64,000 nucleotides of DNA, from contig NZ_JAJNEL010000001.1 of the NCBI RefSeq assembly GCF_029428675.1, positions 3,596,001 through 3,660,000 of the forward strand, given 5' to 3'. The notes beneath the pieces are model-generated. The model was not told the DNA's origin and did no database searches. It worked only from the letters and a program-made list of their open reading frames with translations. This document shows, piece after piece, positions 53,078-62,301 of this stretch. The stretch comes from Streptomyces sp. JH14. Lineage in GTDB: Bacteria > Actinomycetota > Actinomycetes > Streptomycetales > Streptomycetaceae. The stretch's first letter is position 1, and each line of letters starts with the position of its first letter. The translations under genes and the position numbers were made by a program.

Positions 53078-54187
53078 GTGCAGACCCGGAAGCCCCTCCT
53101 GCCCGACGCCGCGCGGCGAACAGCCGCCTGGTGCGTCGTGCTTCTGCTGGTCATGGGCGTTGCCGCGGTCGCCATCTGGCTGTGCGTCACCCTCAAGACC
53201 GCGGTCACACCCGTCCTGCTCGCCCTGCTCGGTACGGCGCTGCTCGGCCCCGTCCACCGCTGGCTCGTCGCCCGCGGGGTCAACCGGTCGCTGGCCGCCG
53301 GGCTCACCTGTGTGCTGCTCGTCGCGGTGGTCGGCGGCGCCGGGTACATCGTCGTCACCGCGCTCATCGACACCGGCGGCCAGATCGTCCGGTCACTGAA
53401 GGACGTCGGTCAGTGGGTCGTCGACCACTTCGGGTTCGCGCGCGACATCAATGTGGACAACCTCGCCGCCAATGCGCAGAAGCTCGTCGAGAAGTTCGGG
53501 GCGGGTGCCGCGGGCGGGCTGCTCACCGGGATCAGCCTGGTCGGCTCGCTGATCGCGACGAGCGTCCTCGCCCTGCTGCTGACCTTCTTCTTCCTGCGTG
53601 ACGCCGACCGGGCCGCGGCCCTCGCCCACAGCCTCGCCCCGCGCGACACCGGTGAGCTGGTCGAGGCGATGGGGCGGCGGGCCTTCGAGGCCGTCGAGGG
53701 CTTCATGCGCGGCACCACGTTCATTGCGCTGATCGATGCGACCTGCATCGCGGTGGGTCTGCTGATCCTGCGGGTGCCGGGCGCGGTGGGGCTGGGCGCG
53801 CTGGTCTTCGTCGGCGCGTACATCCCGTACCTCGGCGCGTTCCTCTCGGGTGCGGTCGCCGTCCTGGTCGCGCTCGCGGACCGGGGGGTCGTGATCGCGA
53901 TCTGGGTGCTCGGTGTGGTGCTCGCGGTCCAGGTGCTGGAGGGGCACGTGCTGCAGCCGGTGATCCAGAGCCGAACGGTCCAGATGCACCCGGCCATGAT
54001 CATGATCGCGCTGACGGCGGGTGCGAGCGTGGCGGGCCTGCTGGGCCTGCTGCTGGCGGTACCGGTGTGCGCTGCGGCCTTCGGTGTCGTCGGCGAGCTC
54101 CGCAAGGGGTACGCCTCCGCCCCGGGTGCTGCGCCGCCCCCGGGCGCACCGCCTCCGCCCGGCGCATCGGGCCCGCCCGGCGGCTGA
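53078..54187 (+). CDS. AI-2E family transporter (membrane protein)
   Basis: 369 aa with about 8 membrane helices, matching the AI-2E/PerM family of permease-like proteins (LIDTGGQIVRSLKDVGQWVV segment; ALVFVGAYIPYLGAFLSGAV; QVLEGHVLQPVIQSRTVQMHP signature near 285). Members export small molecules or ions; autoinducer-2 export is proven for few. The C-terminal 25 residues are Pro/Gly-rich. GTG 53078 is the first start after an in-frame stop at 53063; its purine-rich GGGAGG touches the codon, so a later start is possible. Confidence 0.88.
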   Translation: MQTRKPLLPDAARRTAAWCVVLLLVMGVAAVAIWLCVTLKTAVTPVLLALLGTALLGPVHRWLVARGVNRSLAAGLTCVLLVAVVGGAGYIVVTALIDTGGQIVRSLKDVGQWVVDHFGFARDINVDNLAANAQKLVEKFGAGAAGGLLTGISLVGSLIATSVLALLLTFFFLRDADRAAALAHSLAPRDTGELVEAMGRRAFEAVEGFMRGTTFIALIDATCIAVGLLILRVPGAVGLGALVFVGAYIPYLGAFLSGAVAVLVALADRGVVIAIWVLGVVLAVQVLEGHVLQPVIQSRTVQMHPAMIMIALTAGASVAGLLGLLLAVPVCAAAFGVVGELRKGYASAPGAAPPPGAPPPPGASGPPGG

Positions 54188-54232
54188 CGGCAAAGCGGCC
54201 ACCCGGGCGCTCCCCGGTGACCGCCCCGCCTC

Positions 54233-56311
54233 CTACGACTCGTACAGCTCGAACCAGATGGACTTCCCGGCCCCCCGCGGCTCCACACCCCACGCATCGG
54301 CCAGCAGCTGCATCAGCACCAGCCCCCGCCCGCTGGAAGCCATCTCGCCGGGCCGCCGCTTGTGCGGCAGTTCGTCACTGCCGTCCGTCACCTCCACCCG
54401 GAGGCATCGCCCGCCCCGGTCCGTGCCGACCTCGACGACCATCAGCGCGTCGCCGTCCGTGTGCAGGAGGACGTTCGTGGTGATCTCGGAGATCAGCAGC
54501 ACGGCCGTGTCGACCTGCTCCGGGTCCGACCAGTCGTGCAGCAGCTCGCGCAGCTGCTGCCGGGCGGCCGCGATCCGTTCGGGCTCGGCCTGCGCGACGG
54601 TCATCGCGGTACGGCGCGTTGCGGCCCGCTTCGTCGGGCCGTCCTCGCGGCGCAGCACGAGCACCGCGATGTCGTCCTCACGGCGGTCGGCCAGCGGCCC
54701 GGTCGTGTAGTGCGAGGTCGGCCCGTGCACGGCCTGCACCAGCGCGTCGGCGAGTTTCTCCAGGTCCCCGGTGTGCTGTTCCAGAACCGGCCGGAGCCGG
54801 TCCCAGCCGGTGGTCAGGTCGTGGCCGCCGGTCTCGATCAGGCCGTCCGTGCACAGCATGATCGTGTCGCCGGGCTGCAGGACCACCCGGGTCGTCGGAT
54901 AGTCGGTGTCCGTCTCTATGCCGAGCGGCAGTCCGCCGCCGGTCTGCCGGATGACCGCCGTCCCGTCGCTGCTGATCACGACCGGGTCGGGGTGGCCGGC
55001 CCGCGCGATATCGAGCGTCCCGGTCTCCGGGTCGGCCTCCGCGTACAGACATGTCGCGAACCGCGGACCGGTCTGCTTCCCGTCGTCGTACGCGTCGGTG
55101 AGCCCGGAGAGGAACCGGGAGGCGCGCGAGAGCACCGCGTCCGGGCTGTGCCCCTCGGAGGCGTACGCGCGCAGGGCGATCCGCAGCTGGCCCATCAGCC
55201 CGGCCGCCCGCACGTCATGGCCCTGGACGTCGCCGATGACGAGGGCGATACGGCCGTTCGGGAGCGGGATCATGTCGTACCAGTCGCCACCGACCTGGAG
55301 CCCGCCACCGGTCGGTACGTAGCGTGCGGCGACCGTCATCCCGGGGATGTCGGGGTCCAGGGTCGGCATCATCGACCGCTGGAGTCCCTGCGACAGCTCC
55401 CGCTCGGTCTCCGCCTCCCCGGCCCGTGCCAGGGCCTGTGCGAGCATCCGGGCCACCGTCGTCAGCACGGAACGCTCGTCCGGCGAGAACGACACCGGGT
55501 GCCGGAACCCCGCCATCCAGGCGCCCATGGTGCGGCCCGAAACGATCAGTGGGAGGAAGGCCCAGGAGCGGCGTCCGAAGCGGCTGGCGAGCGGCCAGGT
55601 GACCGGGAAGCGGCGTCGGTACTCCTCGGGCGACGGGAGATAGATCGCCCGCCCGGTCCGTACGACCTCGGCGGCCGGGTAGTCGGTCTCCAGCGGCATG
55701 TCGTTGAACGGGTCCTCGTCGCCCATGGTCTGGCCGTGGTGGCCGGTGATCGTCAGCCGGTCGCCCGCGACGCCGAAGACGGCGAGTCCGTCCGGTGAGA
55801 AGCCGGGCATGGAGAGCGAGGCGGCGACCCGCAGCACCTCCTCCGTGGAACGGGCCTCGGCGAGCGCCCGCCCCGCGTCCAGCAGGAACGCCTCCCGGGA
55901 CCGGCGCCAGTCCCCGGTGATGGGTGTGTGCGCCCCGGCGGTGCCCGGCTGCGGTTCGGGGACCTCCTGGATGGTGCCGACCAGTACGTACGTCGAGCCG
56001 TCGGCCGACTCGACACGCAGAGGCTTGGAACGGCTGCGTACGGTACGGAGCACCCGGCCGTCCCCGTCGACGATGCGCAGCCGGGCCTCCGCCAGGGTGT
56101 TTTCGGCGATGGCGAGATTCACCACCCCGTAGATCTCGTTCCAGTCGATCGGGTGGAAACGCGCGCGCACCGCGGCCTCGCGGAAGACACCGTCCCTGGC
56201 GGGCAGGTCGACCAGCCGGGCGGCTTCTGCGTCGAGCGTGACCGTCCCGGCTGTGTTGTCCCAGCGCCACAGGCCGGTCGCGGTCGCGGCCAGGACGTCC
56301 TCGGTGCGCAT
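54233..56311 (-). CDS. PAS-GAF-PP2C phosphatase with anti-sigma-type ATPase domain
   Basis: 692 aa. PAS-like domain (1-about 115), GAF domain (about 140-300), SpoIIE/RsbU-type PP2C phosphatase (about 320-545: VGGDWYDMIPLPNGRIALVI, GDVQGHD, LCTDGLIE, REDDIAVL with metal-binding Asp) and a C-terminal histidine-kinase-like ATPase of the anti-sigma-factor type (about 575-690: ISEITTNVLLHTDG, ASSGRGLVLMQLLAD). One chain thus holds a sensor, a phosphatase for anti-anti-sigma proteins and a kinase-like module, typical of Streptomyces stress or development switches. Divergent from aspS. Confidence 0.93.
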   Translation of the reverse strand: MRTEDVLAATATGLWRWDNTAGTVTLDAEAARLVDLPARDGVFREAAVRARFHPIDWNEIYGVVNLAIAENTLAEARLRIVDGDGRVLRTVRSRSKPLRVESADGSTYVLVGTIQEVPEPQPGTAGAHTPITGDWRRSREAFLLDAGRALAEARSTEEVLRVAASLSMPGFSPDGLAVFGVAGDRLTITGHHGQTMGDEDPFNDMPLETDYPAAEVVRTGRAIYLPSPEEYRRRFPVTWPLASRFGRRSWAFLPLIVSGRTMGAWMAGFRHPVSFSPDERSVLTTVARMLAQALARAGEAETERELSQGLQRSMMPTLDPDIPGMTVAARYVPTGGGLQVGGDWYDMIPLPNGRIALVIGDVQGHDVRAAGLMGQLRIALRAYASEGHSPDAVLSRASRFLSGLTDAYDDGKQTGPRFATCLYAEADPETGTLDIARAGHPDPVVISSDGTAVIRQTGGGLPLGIETDTDYPTTRVVLQPGDTIMLCTDGLIETGGHDLTTGWDRLRPVLEQHTGDLEKLADALVQAVHGPTSHYTTGPLADRREDDIAVLVLRREDGPTKRAATRRTAMTVAQAEPERIAAARQQLRELLHDWSDPEQVDTAVLLISEITTNVLLHTDGDALMVVEVGTDRGGRCLRVEVTDGSDELPHKRRPGEMASSGRGLVLMQLLADAWGVEPRGAGKSIWFELYES

Positions 56312-56409
56312 TGCCCCACTTTAGGAATATGTGCTCCGTGGACGCCACCGAGGACCGCCGCCGTCGGGTGGTCCGGACCCGCCGGATGATCTTGAAATGT
56401 TTATGTCAA

Positions 56410-56438
56410 TGAAGTCGTGCGGGCGCGGGCGGTAGCCT
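56410..56438 (+). promoter_or_regulatory. Likely aspS promoter
   Basis: TGAAGT (56410-56415), 17-nt spacer, TAGCCT (56433-56438); predicted start about 40 nt before the aspS ATG. On the other strand CATATT near 56325-56330 may be the -10 of the divergent regulator gene. Confidence 0.45.
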
Positions 56439-56483
56439 GGGGAGGCTGAATCCACCCCAACCGCGAAGACTGGATGAACGACG

Positions 56484-58301
56484 ATGCATCGGTACAGGTC
56501 CCACACCTGCGGCGAGCTCCGCGCCTCTGACGTCGGCACCGACGTCCGGCTGAGCGGCTGGCTGCACAATCGTCGAGACCTGGGCGGCATCCTCTTCATC
56601 GATCTGCGCGACCACTACGGTCTCGTGCAGCTCGTCGCCCGCCCCGGCACCCCCGGCAACGACGCCCTGTCGAAGCTCACCAAGGAGACCGTCGTCCGGA
56701 TCGACGGCAAGGTCTCCGCACGTGGCGCCGACAACGTGAACCCGGATCTCCCGACCGGCGAGATCGAGATCGAGGTCACCGAGGTCGAGGTACTGGGCGA
56801 GGCCGCCCCGCTGCCCTTCACGATCAACACCGACGACGGGGTCAACGAGGAGCGGCGTCTGGAGTACCGCTTCCTCGACCTGCGCCGTGAGCGCATGCAC
56901 CGCAACATCATGCTGCGCTCCGCCGTCATCGCCTCGATCCGCGCGAAGATGGTGGCCCTCGGCTTCAACGAGATGGCGACCCCGATCCTCACCGCGACGT
57001 CCCCCGAGGGTGCCCGTGACTTCGTCGTCCCGTCCCGGCTGAACCCCGGCAAGTTCTACGCGCTGCCGCAGGCCCCGCAGCAGTTCAAGCAGCTGCTGAT
57101 GATCTCGGGCTTCGACCGCTACTTCCAGATCGCGCCGTGCTTCCGCGACGAGGACGCCCGCGCCGACCGCTCGCCGGGCGAGTTCTACCAGCTCGACGTC
57201 GAGATGTCGTTCGTCGAGCAGGAGGACGTCTTCCAGCCGATCGAGAAGCTGATGACCGAGCTCTTCGAGGAGTTCGGCAACGGCCGGCACGTCACGTCGC
57301 CGTTCCCGCGGATCCCGTTCCGCGAGTCGATGCTGAAGTACGGCAACGACAAGCCCGACCTGCGCGCCAAGCTGGAGCTCGTCGACATCTCCGACGTCTT
57401 CGCCGGCTCGGAGTTCAAGGCGTTCGCCGGCAAGCACGTCCGCGCCCTTCCGGTGCCGGACACCGCGGGCCAGTCCCGCAAGTTCTTCGACGGCCTCGGT
57501 GAGTACGCCGTCGAGCAGGGTGCCAAGGGCCTGGCCTGGGTCCGCGTCGGCGAGGACGGCACGCTGGCCGGACCGATCGCCAAGTTCCTCACCGAGACGG
57601 ACATCAAGACCCTCACCGAGCGTCTCTCGCTCGTCCCGGGTCACGCCGTCTTCTTCGGTGCCGGCGAGTTCGACGAGGTCTCCAAGATCATGTCGGCCGT
57701 CCGGGTCGAGGCCGCCAAGCGCGCCGGCCACTTCGAGGAGGGCGTCTTCCGGTTCTGCTGGATCGTCGACTTCCCGATGTACGAGAAGGACGAGGAGACC
57801 GGCAAGATCGACTTCTCGCACAACCCGTTCTCCATGCCCCAGGGTGGCCTGGAGGACCTGGAGACGAAGGACCCGCTGGACATCCTCGCCTGGCAGTACG
57901 ACATCGTCTGCAACGGCATCGAGCTGTCCTCCGGCGCCATCCGCAACCACGAGCCCGAGCTGATGCTCAAGGCGTTCGAGATCGCCGGTTACGACCGCGA
58001 GACCGTCGAGCACGAGTTCGCGGGCATGCTCCGCGCGTTCCGTCTCGGCGCCCCGCCGCACGGTGGCATCGCCCCGGGCGTCGACCGCATCGTGATGCTG
58101 CTCGCCGACGAGCCCAACATCCGCGAGACGATCGCCTTCCCGCTCAACGGCAACGCGCAGGACCTGATGATGGGCGCTCCGACCGTGCTGGACGAGGCGC
58201 GGCTGCGCGAGCTGAACATCCAGCTCCGCAAGCCCGCCGCGCCGGTGAAGGAGAAGGCCGAGGCCAAGGACTCGGTGGCGAGGGACACCGGCGCGAAGTA
58301 A
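56484..58301 (+). CDS. aspS: Aspartyl-tRNA synthetase
   Basis: 605 aa, the bacterial class II AspRS. N-terminal OB-fold anticodon domain (1-about 110, [20 protein letters not shown]), motif 2 [19 protein letters not shown] (about 215-233), bacterial GAD insertion (about 310-420) and motif 3 [13 protein letters not shown] (about 525). Residues 585-605 are a charged Lys/Glu/Ala tail. It charges tRNA-Asp; whether it also charges tRNA-Asn for a GatCAB route cannot be settled here. A hairpin and a degenerate parS follow. Confidence 0.96.
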   Translation: MHRYRSHTCGELRASDVGTDVRLSGWLHNRRDLGGILFIDLRDHYGLVQLVARPGTPGNDALSKLTKETVVRIDGKVSARGADNVNPDLPTGEIEIEVTEVEVLGEAAPLPFTINTDDGVNEERRLEYRFLDLRRERMHRNIMLRSAVIASIRAKMVALGFNEMATPILTATSPEGARDFVVPSRLNPGKFYALPQAPQQFKQLLMISGFDRYFQIAPCFRDEDARADRSPGEFYQLDVEMSFVEQEDVFQPIEKLMTELFEEFGNGRHVTSPFPRIPFRESMLKYGNDKPDLRAKLELVDISDVFAGSEFKAFAGKHVRALPVPDTAGQSRKFFDGLGEYAVEQGAKGLAWVRVGEDGTLAGPIAKFLTETDIKTLTERLSLVPGHAVFFGAGEFDEVSKIMSAVRVEAAKRAGHFEEGVFRFCWIVDFPMYEKDEETGKIDFSHNPFSMPQGGLEDLETKDPLDILAWQYDIVCNGIELSSGAIRNHEPELMLKAFEIAGYDRETVEHEFAGMLRAFRLGAPPHGGIAPGVDRIVMLLADEPNIRETIAFPLNGNAQDLMMGAPTVLDEARLRELNIQLRKPAAPVKEKAEAKDSVARDTGAK

Positions 58302-58320
58302 GCGTCACCGGTTCCGCTTC

Positions 58321-58336
58321 GGTTGCACGTGAAACA
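58321..58336. other. Degenerate parS-like site, 14 of 16 matches
   Basis: GGTTGCACGTGAAACA has the right half of parS intact and two changes in the left half relative to TGTTTCACGTGAAACA. It overlaps the left arm of the aspS terminator by three bases. Probably weak or relic. Confidence 0.5.
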
Positions 58337-58362
58337 GCCCCCGGCCTTCGGCCGGGGGCTGT
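58334..58362 (+). terminator. aspS terminator
   Basis: ACAGCCCCCGGCC (58334-58346) and its exact complement (58350-58362), 13 bp with a TTC loop, 32 nt after the stop. Confidence 0.9.
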
Positions 58363-58443
58363 TCCGCGTCGTGGCCGCTCTCCACAGCAAGGCACAGCCG
58401 GCACACACGCCCCTGCCAGCTCCCCTGCCTAGCCTCACCTCCC

Positions 58444-59388
58444 ATGACAGAGACTCAAGGACCCGCACACAAGAAGGACATGACGCGTCGCCGGATGGTG
58501 TTCGCCGGTGGTGCGGCCATCGTGGCCGCCGGGATCGGGGCGGGTGCGGTGGCCGGTGCCTCGGCCGACGAGGTCACGAGCGGCGGCAGCGGAAAGAAGT
58601 CCGCCGCCGGACAGGGCGAGGAGTGTTACCGGCTGACCTCGGAGACCACTGAGGGGCCGTACTACATCGACGCCGACAAGATCCGGAAGGACATCACCGA
58701 GGACAGGGAGGGCATCCCGATGACCCTCCGCCTCAAGGTGATCGACTCGGACACCTGCAAATCCCTGAGCCATGCGGCCGTCGACATCTGGCACTGCGAT
58801 GCGCTCGGCATCTACTCCGGTTACGAGTCGATGAGCGCCGGCGGCCCCGGCGGTGGCGGCACGCCGCCGAGCGGCGCCCCGACGGATGCCCCGACCGGTG
58901 CCCCCACCGGCGCCCCGACGGGCACGCCTCCGTCCGGCGGGCCCGGTGGCGGCGGCGGGGGCGGGCATGCGGAGCCCACCGACGACGAGCGCTATCTGCG
59001 CGGCACGCAGCTCACCGACAAGCACGGGTACGTGGAGTTCAGGACGATCTTCCCTGGCTGGTACCAGGGCCGTTGTGTGCACATTCACACCAAGGTGCAC
59101 GTAGGCGGGAAGATGACCGACGCCGGGTACGAGGGCGGACGCACCTGCCACACCGGTCAGTTCTTCTTCGCGGAGTCCGCGGTGCTCGACTCGGCGAAGA
59201 TCGCGCCGTACTCGACCAGTACCACCACCCGTACGACCCTCACCGAGGACACCATCTACGACCAGAGCGGTGTCACGGGCGGGCTGATGAAGCTCTCGTA
59301 CCGCAAGAACCACATGGCGCGTGGCGTCGTCGGGTCGATCACGATGGGTGTCGACCCGGATGAGACGCACGACGGCACGGACCTCTGA
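58444..59388 (+). CDS. Exported intradiol ring-cleavage dioxygenase family protein
   Basis: 314 aa. A twin-arginine signal (TRRRMVFAGGAAIVAAGIGA, about 13-32) suggests folded export. The dioxygenase fold follows, with candidate non-haem Fe(III) ligands Tyr in EGPYYID (about 72), Tyr in FPGWYQGR and two His in CVHIHTKVH (about 203-215). Members cleave catechol or protocatechuate between the hydroxyls. A Gly/Pro/Thr insert of about 45 residues (about 135-180) interrupts the domain at a surface loop. Extracellular dioxygenases of this type may attack lignin-derived aromatics. Confidence 0.88.
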   Translation: MTETQGPAHKKDMTRRRMVFAGGAAIVAAGIGAGAVAGASADEVTSGGSGKKSAAGQGEECYRLTSETTEGPYYIDADKIRKDITEDREGIPMTLRLKVIDSDTCKSLSHAAVDIWHCDALGIYSGYESMSAGGPGGGGTPPSGAPTDAPTGAPTGAPTGTPPSGGPGGGGGGGHAEPTDDERYLRGTQLTDKHGYVEFRTIFPGWYQGRCVHIHTKVHVGGKMTDAGYEGGRTCHTGQFFFAESAVLDSAKIAPYSTSTTTRTTLTEDTIYDQSGVTGGLMKLSYRKNHMARGVVGSITMGVDPDETHDGTDL

Positions 59389-59413
59389 CGCTCCGTTCCC
59401 CCGCGGAGGGGAT

Positions 59414-59452
59414 GGGCCCGGAATCGCCACGACAGGGTGCGCTTCCGGGCCC
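59414..59452 (+). terminator. Terminator after the dioxygenase gene
   Basis: GGGCCCGGAA (59414-59423) pairs with TTCCGGGCCC (59443-59452), 10 bp, 19-nt loop, followed by TTTCCCC. Confidence 0.6.
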
Positions 59453-59643
59453 TTTCCCCTACATAAGCAGGCCGGATTCGCCCAGCAGGACACGCCGGGA
59501 AACGCGGACGGCACCGGATCTGATGCGCCCGGATGGCCCCTTTGTCTGATTAGCCGTCGGCCGACTCGGCAAAGACTGGCTCGGGGCTTCGGTACAGGGG
59601 CCTTCGCCCCGCCGCCCTCGACGCCGACTGCCAGGAGCTCCCC

Positions 59644-60474
59644 GTGCCCGTCCTCGAAACCGTGCCTGTTCCCGAACCGGTGCCCCGTCCCTCCATGCGC
59701 AGGCGTCTGTCGCACGTCGTCTGCGCCGCACTGCTCGTGCTGCTCACCGGATGCAGTGCGGTCGGCCTCGCCCCCCGCCCCACCGCCGTCGGAAGCCCCG
59801 GCTCCGCCGCACCGGCCGGCGGATCGGGTGCGGCGGGTCCCGGGGTCGCCGCGCGCGGGCCGGCCGCCCCCACCCAGCCCCGCGGGATCCGGTTGCTGGG
59901 ACCGGAGATCAGGGCCGCGATCCCGCCCGAGTCCCGGCAGGCGCTGGTCGTCACCGGCGACTCCGAGGACTCCAGCCTGGCCACCGCCGTTCTCTACACC
60001 CGCGAGGACCCCGCGGCGGGCTGGCAGCCGGCCGCCGGTCCGTGGCCCGCCCACAACGCCCTGTACGGCTGGACCTACGAGCACTGGGTGGACGACCTCC
60101 GCACCCCCATCGGCGTCTACGGGCTGACGTCCGCGGGCGGCCTGCTCGAAGCTCCGGGCACCGCGTTCCCGTACGAGCAGAGCTCCGACTTCGCGGTGAG
60201 CGGTGAAGGGCTCCACGGAGAGCCCCTCGAGGGGTCGTTCGACTACGTCATCGCCATCGACTACAACCGCGTTCCCGGGGTCTCCCCGCTGGACCGGACC
60301 CGTCCGCTCGGTGACGAGCGAGGCGGCGGCATCTGGCTCCATGTCGACCACGGCGGACCGACCCAGGGCTGCATCTCGCTGCCCGAGGACCGGATGAGGG
60401 AGCTGCTGCGCATCCTCGAACCGGCCAAGGTCCCGGTGATCGTGATGGGCGACGCGGCGGCGCTGGCGCGCTGA
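59644..60474 (+). CDS. L,D-transpeptidase (YkuD-type) lipoprotein
   Basis: 276 aa. Signal sequence with a lipobox LLTGC (Cys37), then a Gly/Ala/Pro linker (about 40-80) and a YkuD-like domain. The catalytic segment reads HVDHGGPTQGCISLP with the active Cys at 243; the usual SHGC is TQGC here, a variant shared with a subgroup of the family. It would cross-link or attach to peptidoglycan from the outer face of the membrane. Start GTG 59644 is provisional; ATG 59695 just before the basic MRRR is an alternative. Confidence 0.82.
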   Translation: MPVLETVPVPEPVPRPSMRRRLSHVVCAALLVLLTGCSAVGLAPRPTAVGSPGSAAPAGGSGAAGPGVAARGPAAPTQPRGIRLLGPEIRAAIPPESRQALVVTGDSEDSSLATAVLYTREDPAAGWQPAAGPWPAHNALYGWTYEHWVDDLRTPIGVYGLTSAGGLLEAPGTAFPYEQSSDFAVSGEGLHGEPLEGSFDYVIAIDYNRVPGVSPLDRTRPLGDERGGGIWLHVDHGGPTQGCISLPEDRMRELLRILEPAKVPVIVMGDAAALAR

Positions 60475-60519
60475 CCGGACGTCACCTGCAGGAGCCGCCC
60501 CTGCCCATGCGTACGAGAA

Positions 60520-60545
60520 GGGCCGGACCATGACCGGTCCGGCCC
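60520..60545. terminator. Terminator between the transpeptidase gene and metG
   Basis: GGGCCGGACC (60520-60529) pairs with GGTCCGGCCC (60536-60545), 10 bp, 6-nt loop, between convergent stops at 60474 and 60571. Confidence 0.7.
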
Positions 60546-60570
60546 CTCATCTGCGTACCGAGCCGCAGCG

Positions 60571-62175
60571 TTACGCGGGCTTCTCCTCCAGGCGCGGGAA
60601 CAGCACCGCACCCTTCGTCACCGTCGCGCCCGCGGGCAGCTGACCCCAGCGGCCCGCGTCCTGCACGCGCTGGTCGGGCAGCGCGCCCAGGGACTCCTCG
60701 GCGCCCAGCGACTCCCACAGCTTCTGTGAGGTCTCCGGCATGACGGCGTTCAGCAGGACCGCGACACCGCGGAGCGCCTCGGCGGCCGTGTACAGGATCG
60801 TCGCGAGGCGGGCCCGCCCCTCGGGCGACTCGTCCTTGGCGACCTTCCAGGGCTCCTGCTCCGTGATATAGCCGTTGACCTGCTTCACGAATTCGAAGAT
60901 CGCCAGAATGCCGGCCTGGAAGTCGAGCTCCTCGCCGATCTTCCGGTCGGCCGTGGCGACGGCCTTCGCGAGACCCTCCTGGACCGCCTTCTCGGCGTCA
61001 CCGACGGCCGTGGCCTCCGGGAGCGCCCCGCCGAAGTACTTGCCGACCATGGCGGCGACGCGCGAGGCGAGGTTGCCGTAGTCGTTGGCGAGCTCGGAGG
61101 TGTAGCGGGCGGTGAAGTCCTCCCAGGAGAACGAGCCGTCGCTGCCGAACGCGATCGCCCGCAGGAAGTACCAGCGGTACGCGTCCACGCCGAAGTGCGA
61201 CGTCAGGTCCTGCGGCTTGATGCCGGTCAGGTTCGACTTCGACATCTTCTCGCCGCCGACCATCAGCCAGCCGTTGGCCGCGACCCTGCCGGGCAGCGGC
61301 AGACCCTGCGCCATCAGCATCGCGGGCCAGATGACCGCGTGGAAGCGGAGGATGTCCTTGCCGACCAGGTGCACGTCGGCCGGGAACGTTCCGTCGAACT
61401 TCTCCTGGTTGGCGCCGTAGCCGACCGCCGTCGCGTAGTTGAGCAGCGCGTCGACCCACACGTAGATGACGTGCTTCTCGTCCCACGGCACGGGGACGCC
61501 CCAGTCGAACGTCGAGCGCGAGATCGACAGGTCCTGCAGACCCTGCCGGACGAAGTTCACGACCTCGTTGCGGGCCGACTCGGGCTGGATGAAGCCGGGG
61601 TTGTTCGCGTAGAACTCCAGCAGCTTCGGGCCGTACTCGCTCAGCTTGAAGAAGTAGTTCTCCTCCTTGAGGATCTCCACCGGCTTCTTGTGGATCGGGC
61701 ACAGCTTCGTGCCGTCCTCCGCCTCGATGAGGTCGCCGGGGAGCTTGTACTCCTCGCAGCCCACGCAGTACGGGCCTTCGTACCCGCCCTTGTAGATCTC
61801 GCCCTTGTCGTACAGGTCCTGCACGAACTCCTGCACACGGTCCGTGTGCCGCTTCTCCGTCGTACGGATGAAGTCGTCGTTCGCGATGTTCAGGTGCTCC
61901 CAGAGGGGCTTCCATGCCTCCTCGACGAGCTTGTCGCACCACTCCTGCGGGGTGACGTTGTTCGCCTCGGCAGTGCGCATGATCTTCTGACCGTGCTCGT
62001 CCGTGCCGGTGAGGTACCACACCTTCTCGCCACGCTGGCGGTGCCAGCGGGTGAGCACGTCGCCTGCGACGGTCGTGTAGGCGTGGCCCAGGTGAGGAGC
62101 GTCGTTGACGTAGTAAATGGGGGTCGAGACGTAGTACGCCGTCGCCCCCTGCTTCTCGGATCCAGTGGCCGCCAT
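60571..62175 (-). CDS. metG: Methionyl-tRNA synthetase
   Basis: 534 aa from ATG 62175. Class I synthetase with HLGH (His28-His31, the HIGH motif) and EKMSKS (about 308-313). The connective-peptide zinc site is of the short type: a Cys-x2-Cys pair (CVGC) and a second knuckle CPIH. No C-terminal tRNA-binding EMAP domain; the chain ends after the anticodon helical bundle, as in other actinomycetes. It charges initiator and elongator tRNA-Met. Confidence 0.96.
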   Translation of the reverse strand: MAATGSEKQGATAYYVSTPIYYVNDAPHLGHAYTTVAGDVLTRWHRQRGEKVWYLTGTDEHGQKIMRTAEANNVTPQEWCDKLVEEAWKPLWEHLNIANDDFIRTTEKRHTDRVQEFVQDLYDKGEIYKGGYEGPYCVGCEEYKLPGDLIEAEDGTKLCPIHKKPVEILKEENYFFKLSEYGPKLLEFYANNPGFIQPESARNEVVNFVRQGLQDLSISRSTFDWGVPVPWDEKHVIYVWVDALLNYATAVGYGANQEKFDGTFPADVHLVGKDILRFHAVIWPAMLMAQGLPLPGRVAANGWLMVGGEKMSKSNLTGIKPQDLTSHFGVDAYRWYFLRAIAFGSDGSFSWEDFTARYTSELANDYGNLASRVAAMVGKYFGGALPEATAVGDAEKAVQEGLAKAVATADRKIGEELDFQAGILAIFEFVKQVNGYITEQEPWKVAKDESPEGRARLATILYTAAEALRGVAVLLNAVMPETSQKLWESLGAEESLGALPDQRVQDAGRWGQLPAGATVTKGAVLFPRLEEKPA

Positions 62176-62229
62176 GGTCGAAATCCTAACGGCCCGCGGA
62201 AGATCCACTCACACCGATGACCGGTGCCG

Positions 62230-62279
62230 GTACGGTCACGGCGGCGCCGGGCCCGGAGGCGGGCGCGCCGTGACCGTAC
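62230..62279 (-). terminator. Terminator after the VWA gene
   Basis: GTACGGTCACGGCG (62230-62243) pairs perfectly with CGCCGTGACCGTAC (62266-62279), with a 22-nt GC-rich apical part. Confidence 0.7.
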
Positions 62280-62301
62280 GTCTGCAGGCCGGACCGTCGG
62301 G

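Noticed and set aside
53452..53460. TTGTCCACA (minus strand) in the AI-2E transporter gene
   Set aside because: A perfect DnaA-box-like word, but inside a coding region without other signals; counted in the tally yet not called as a site.
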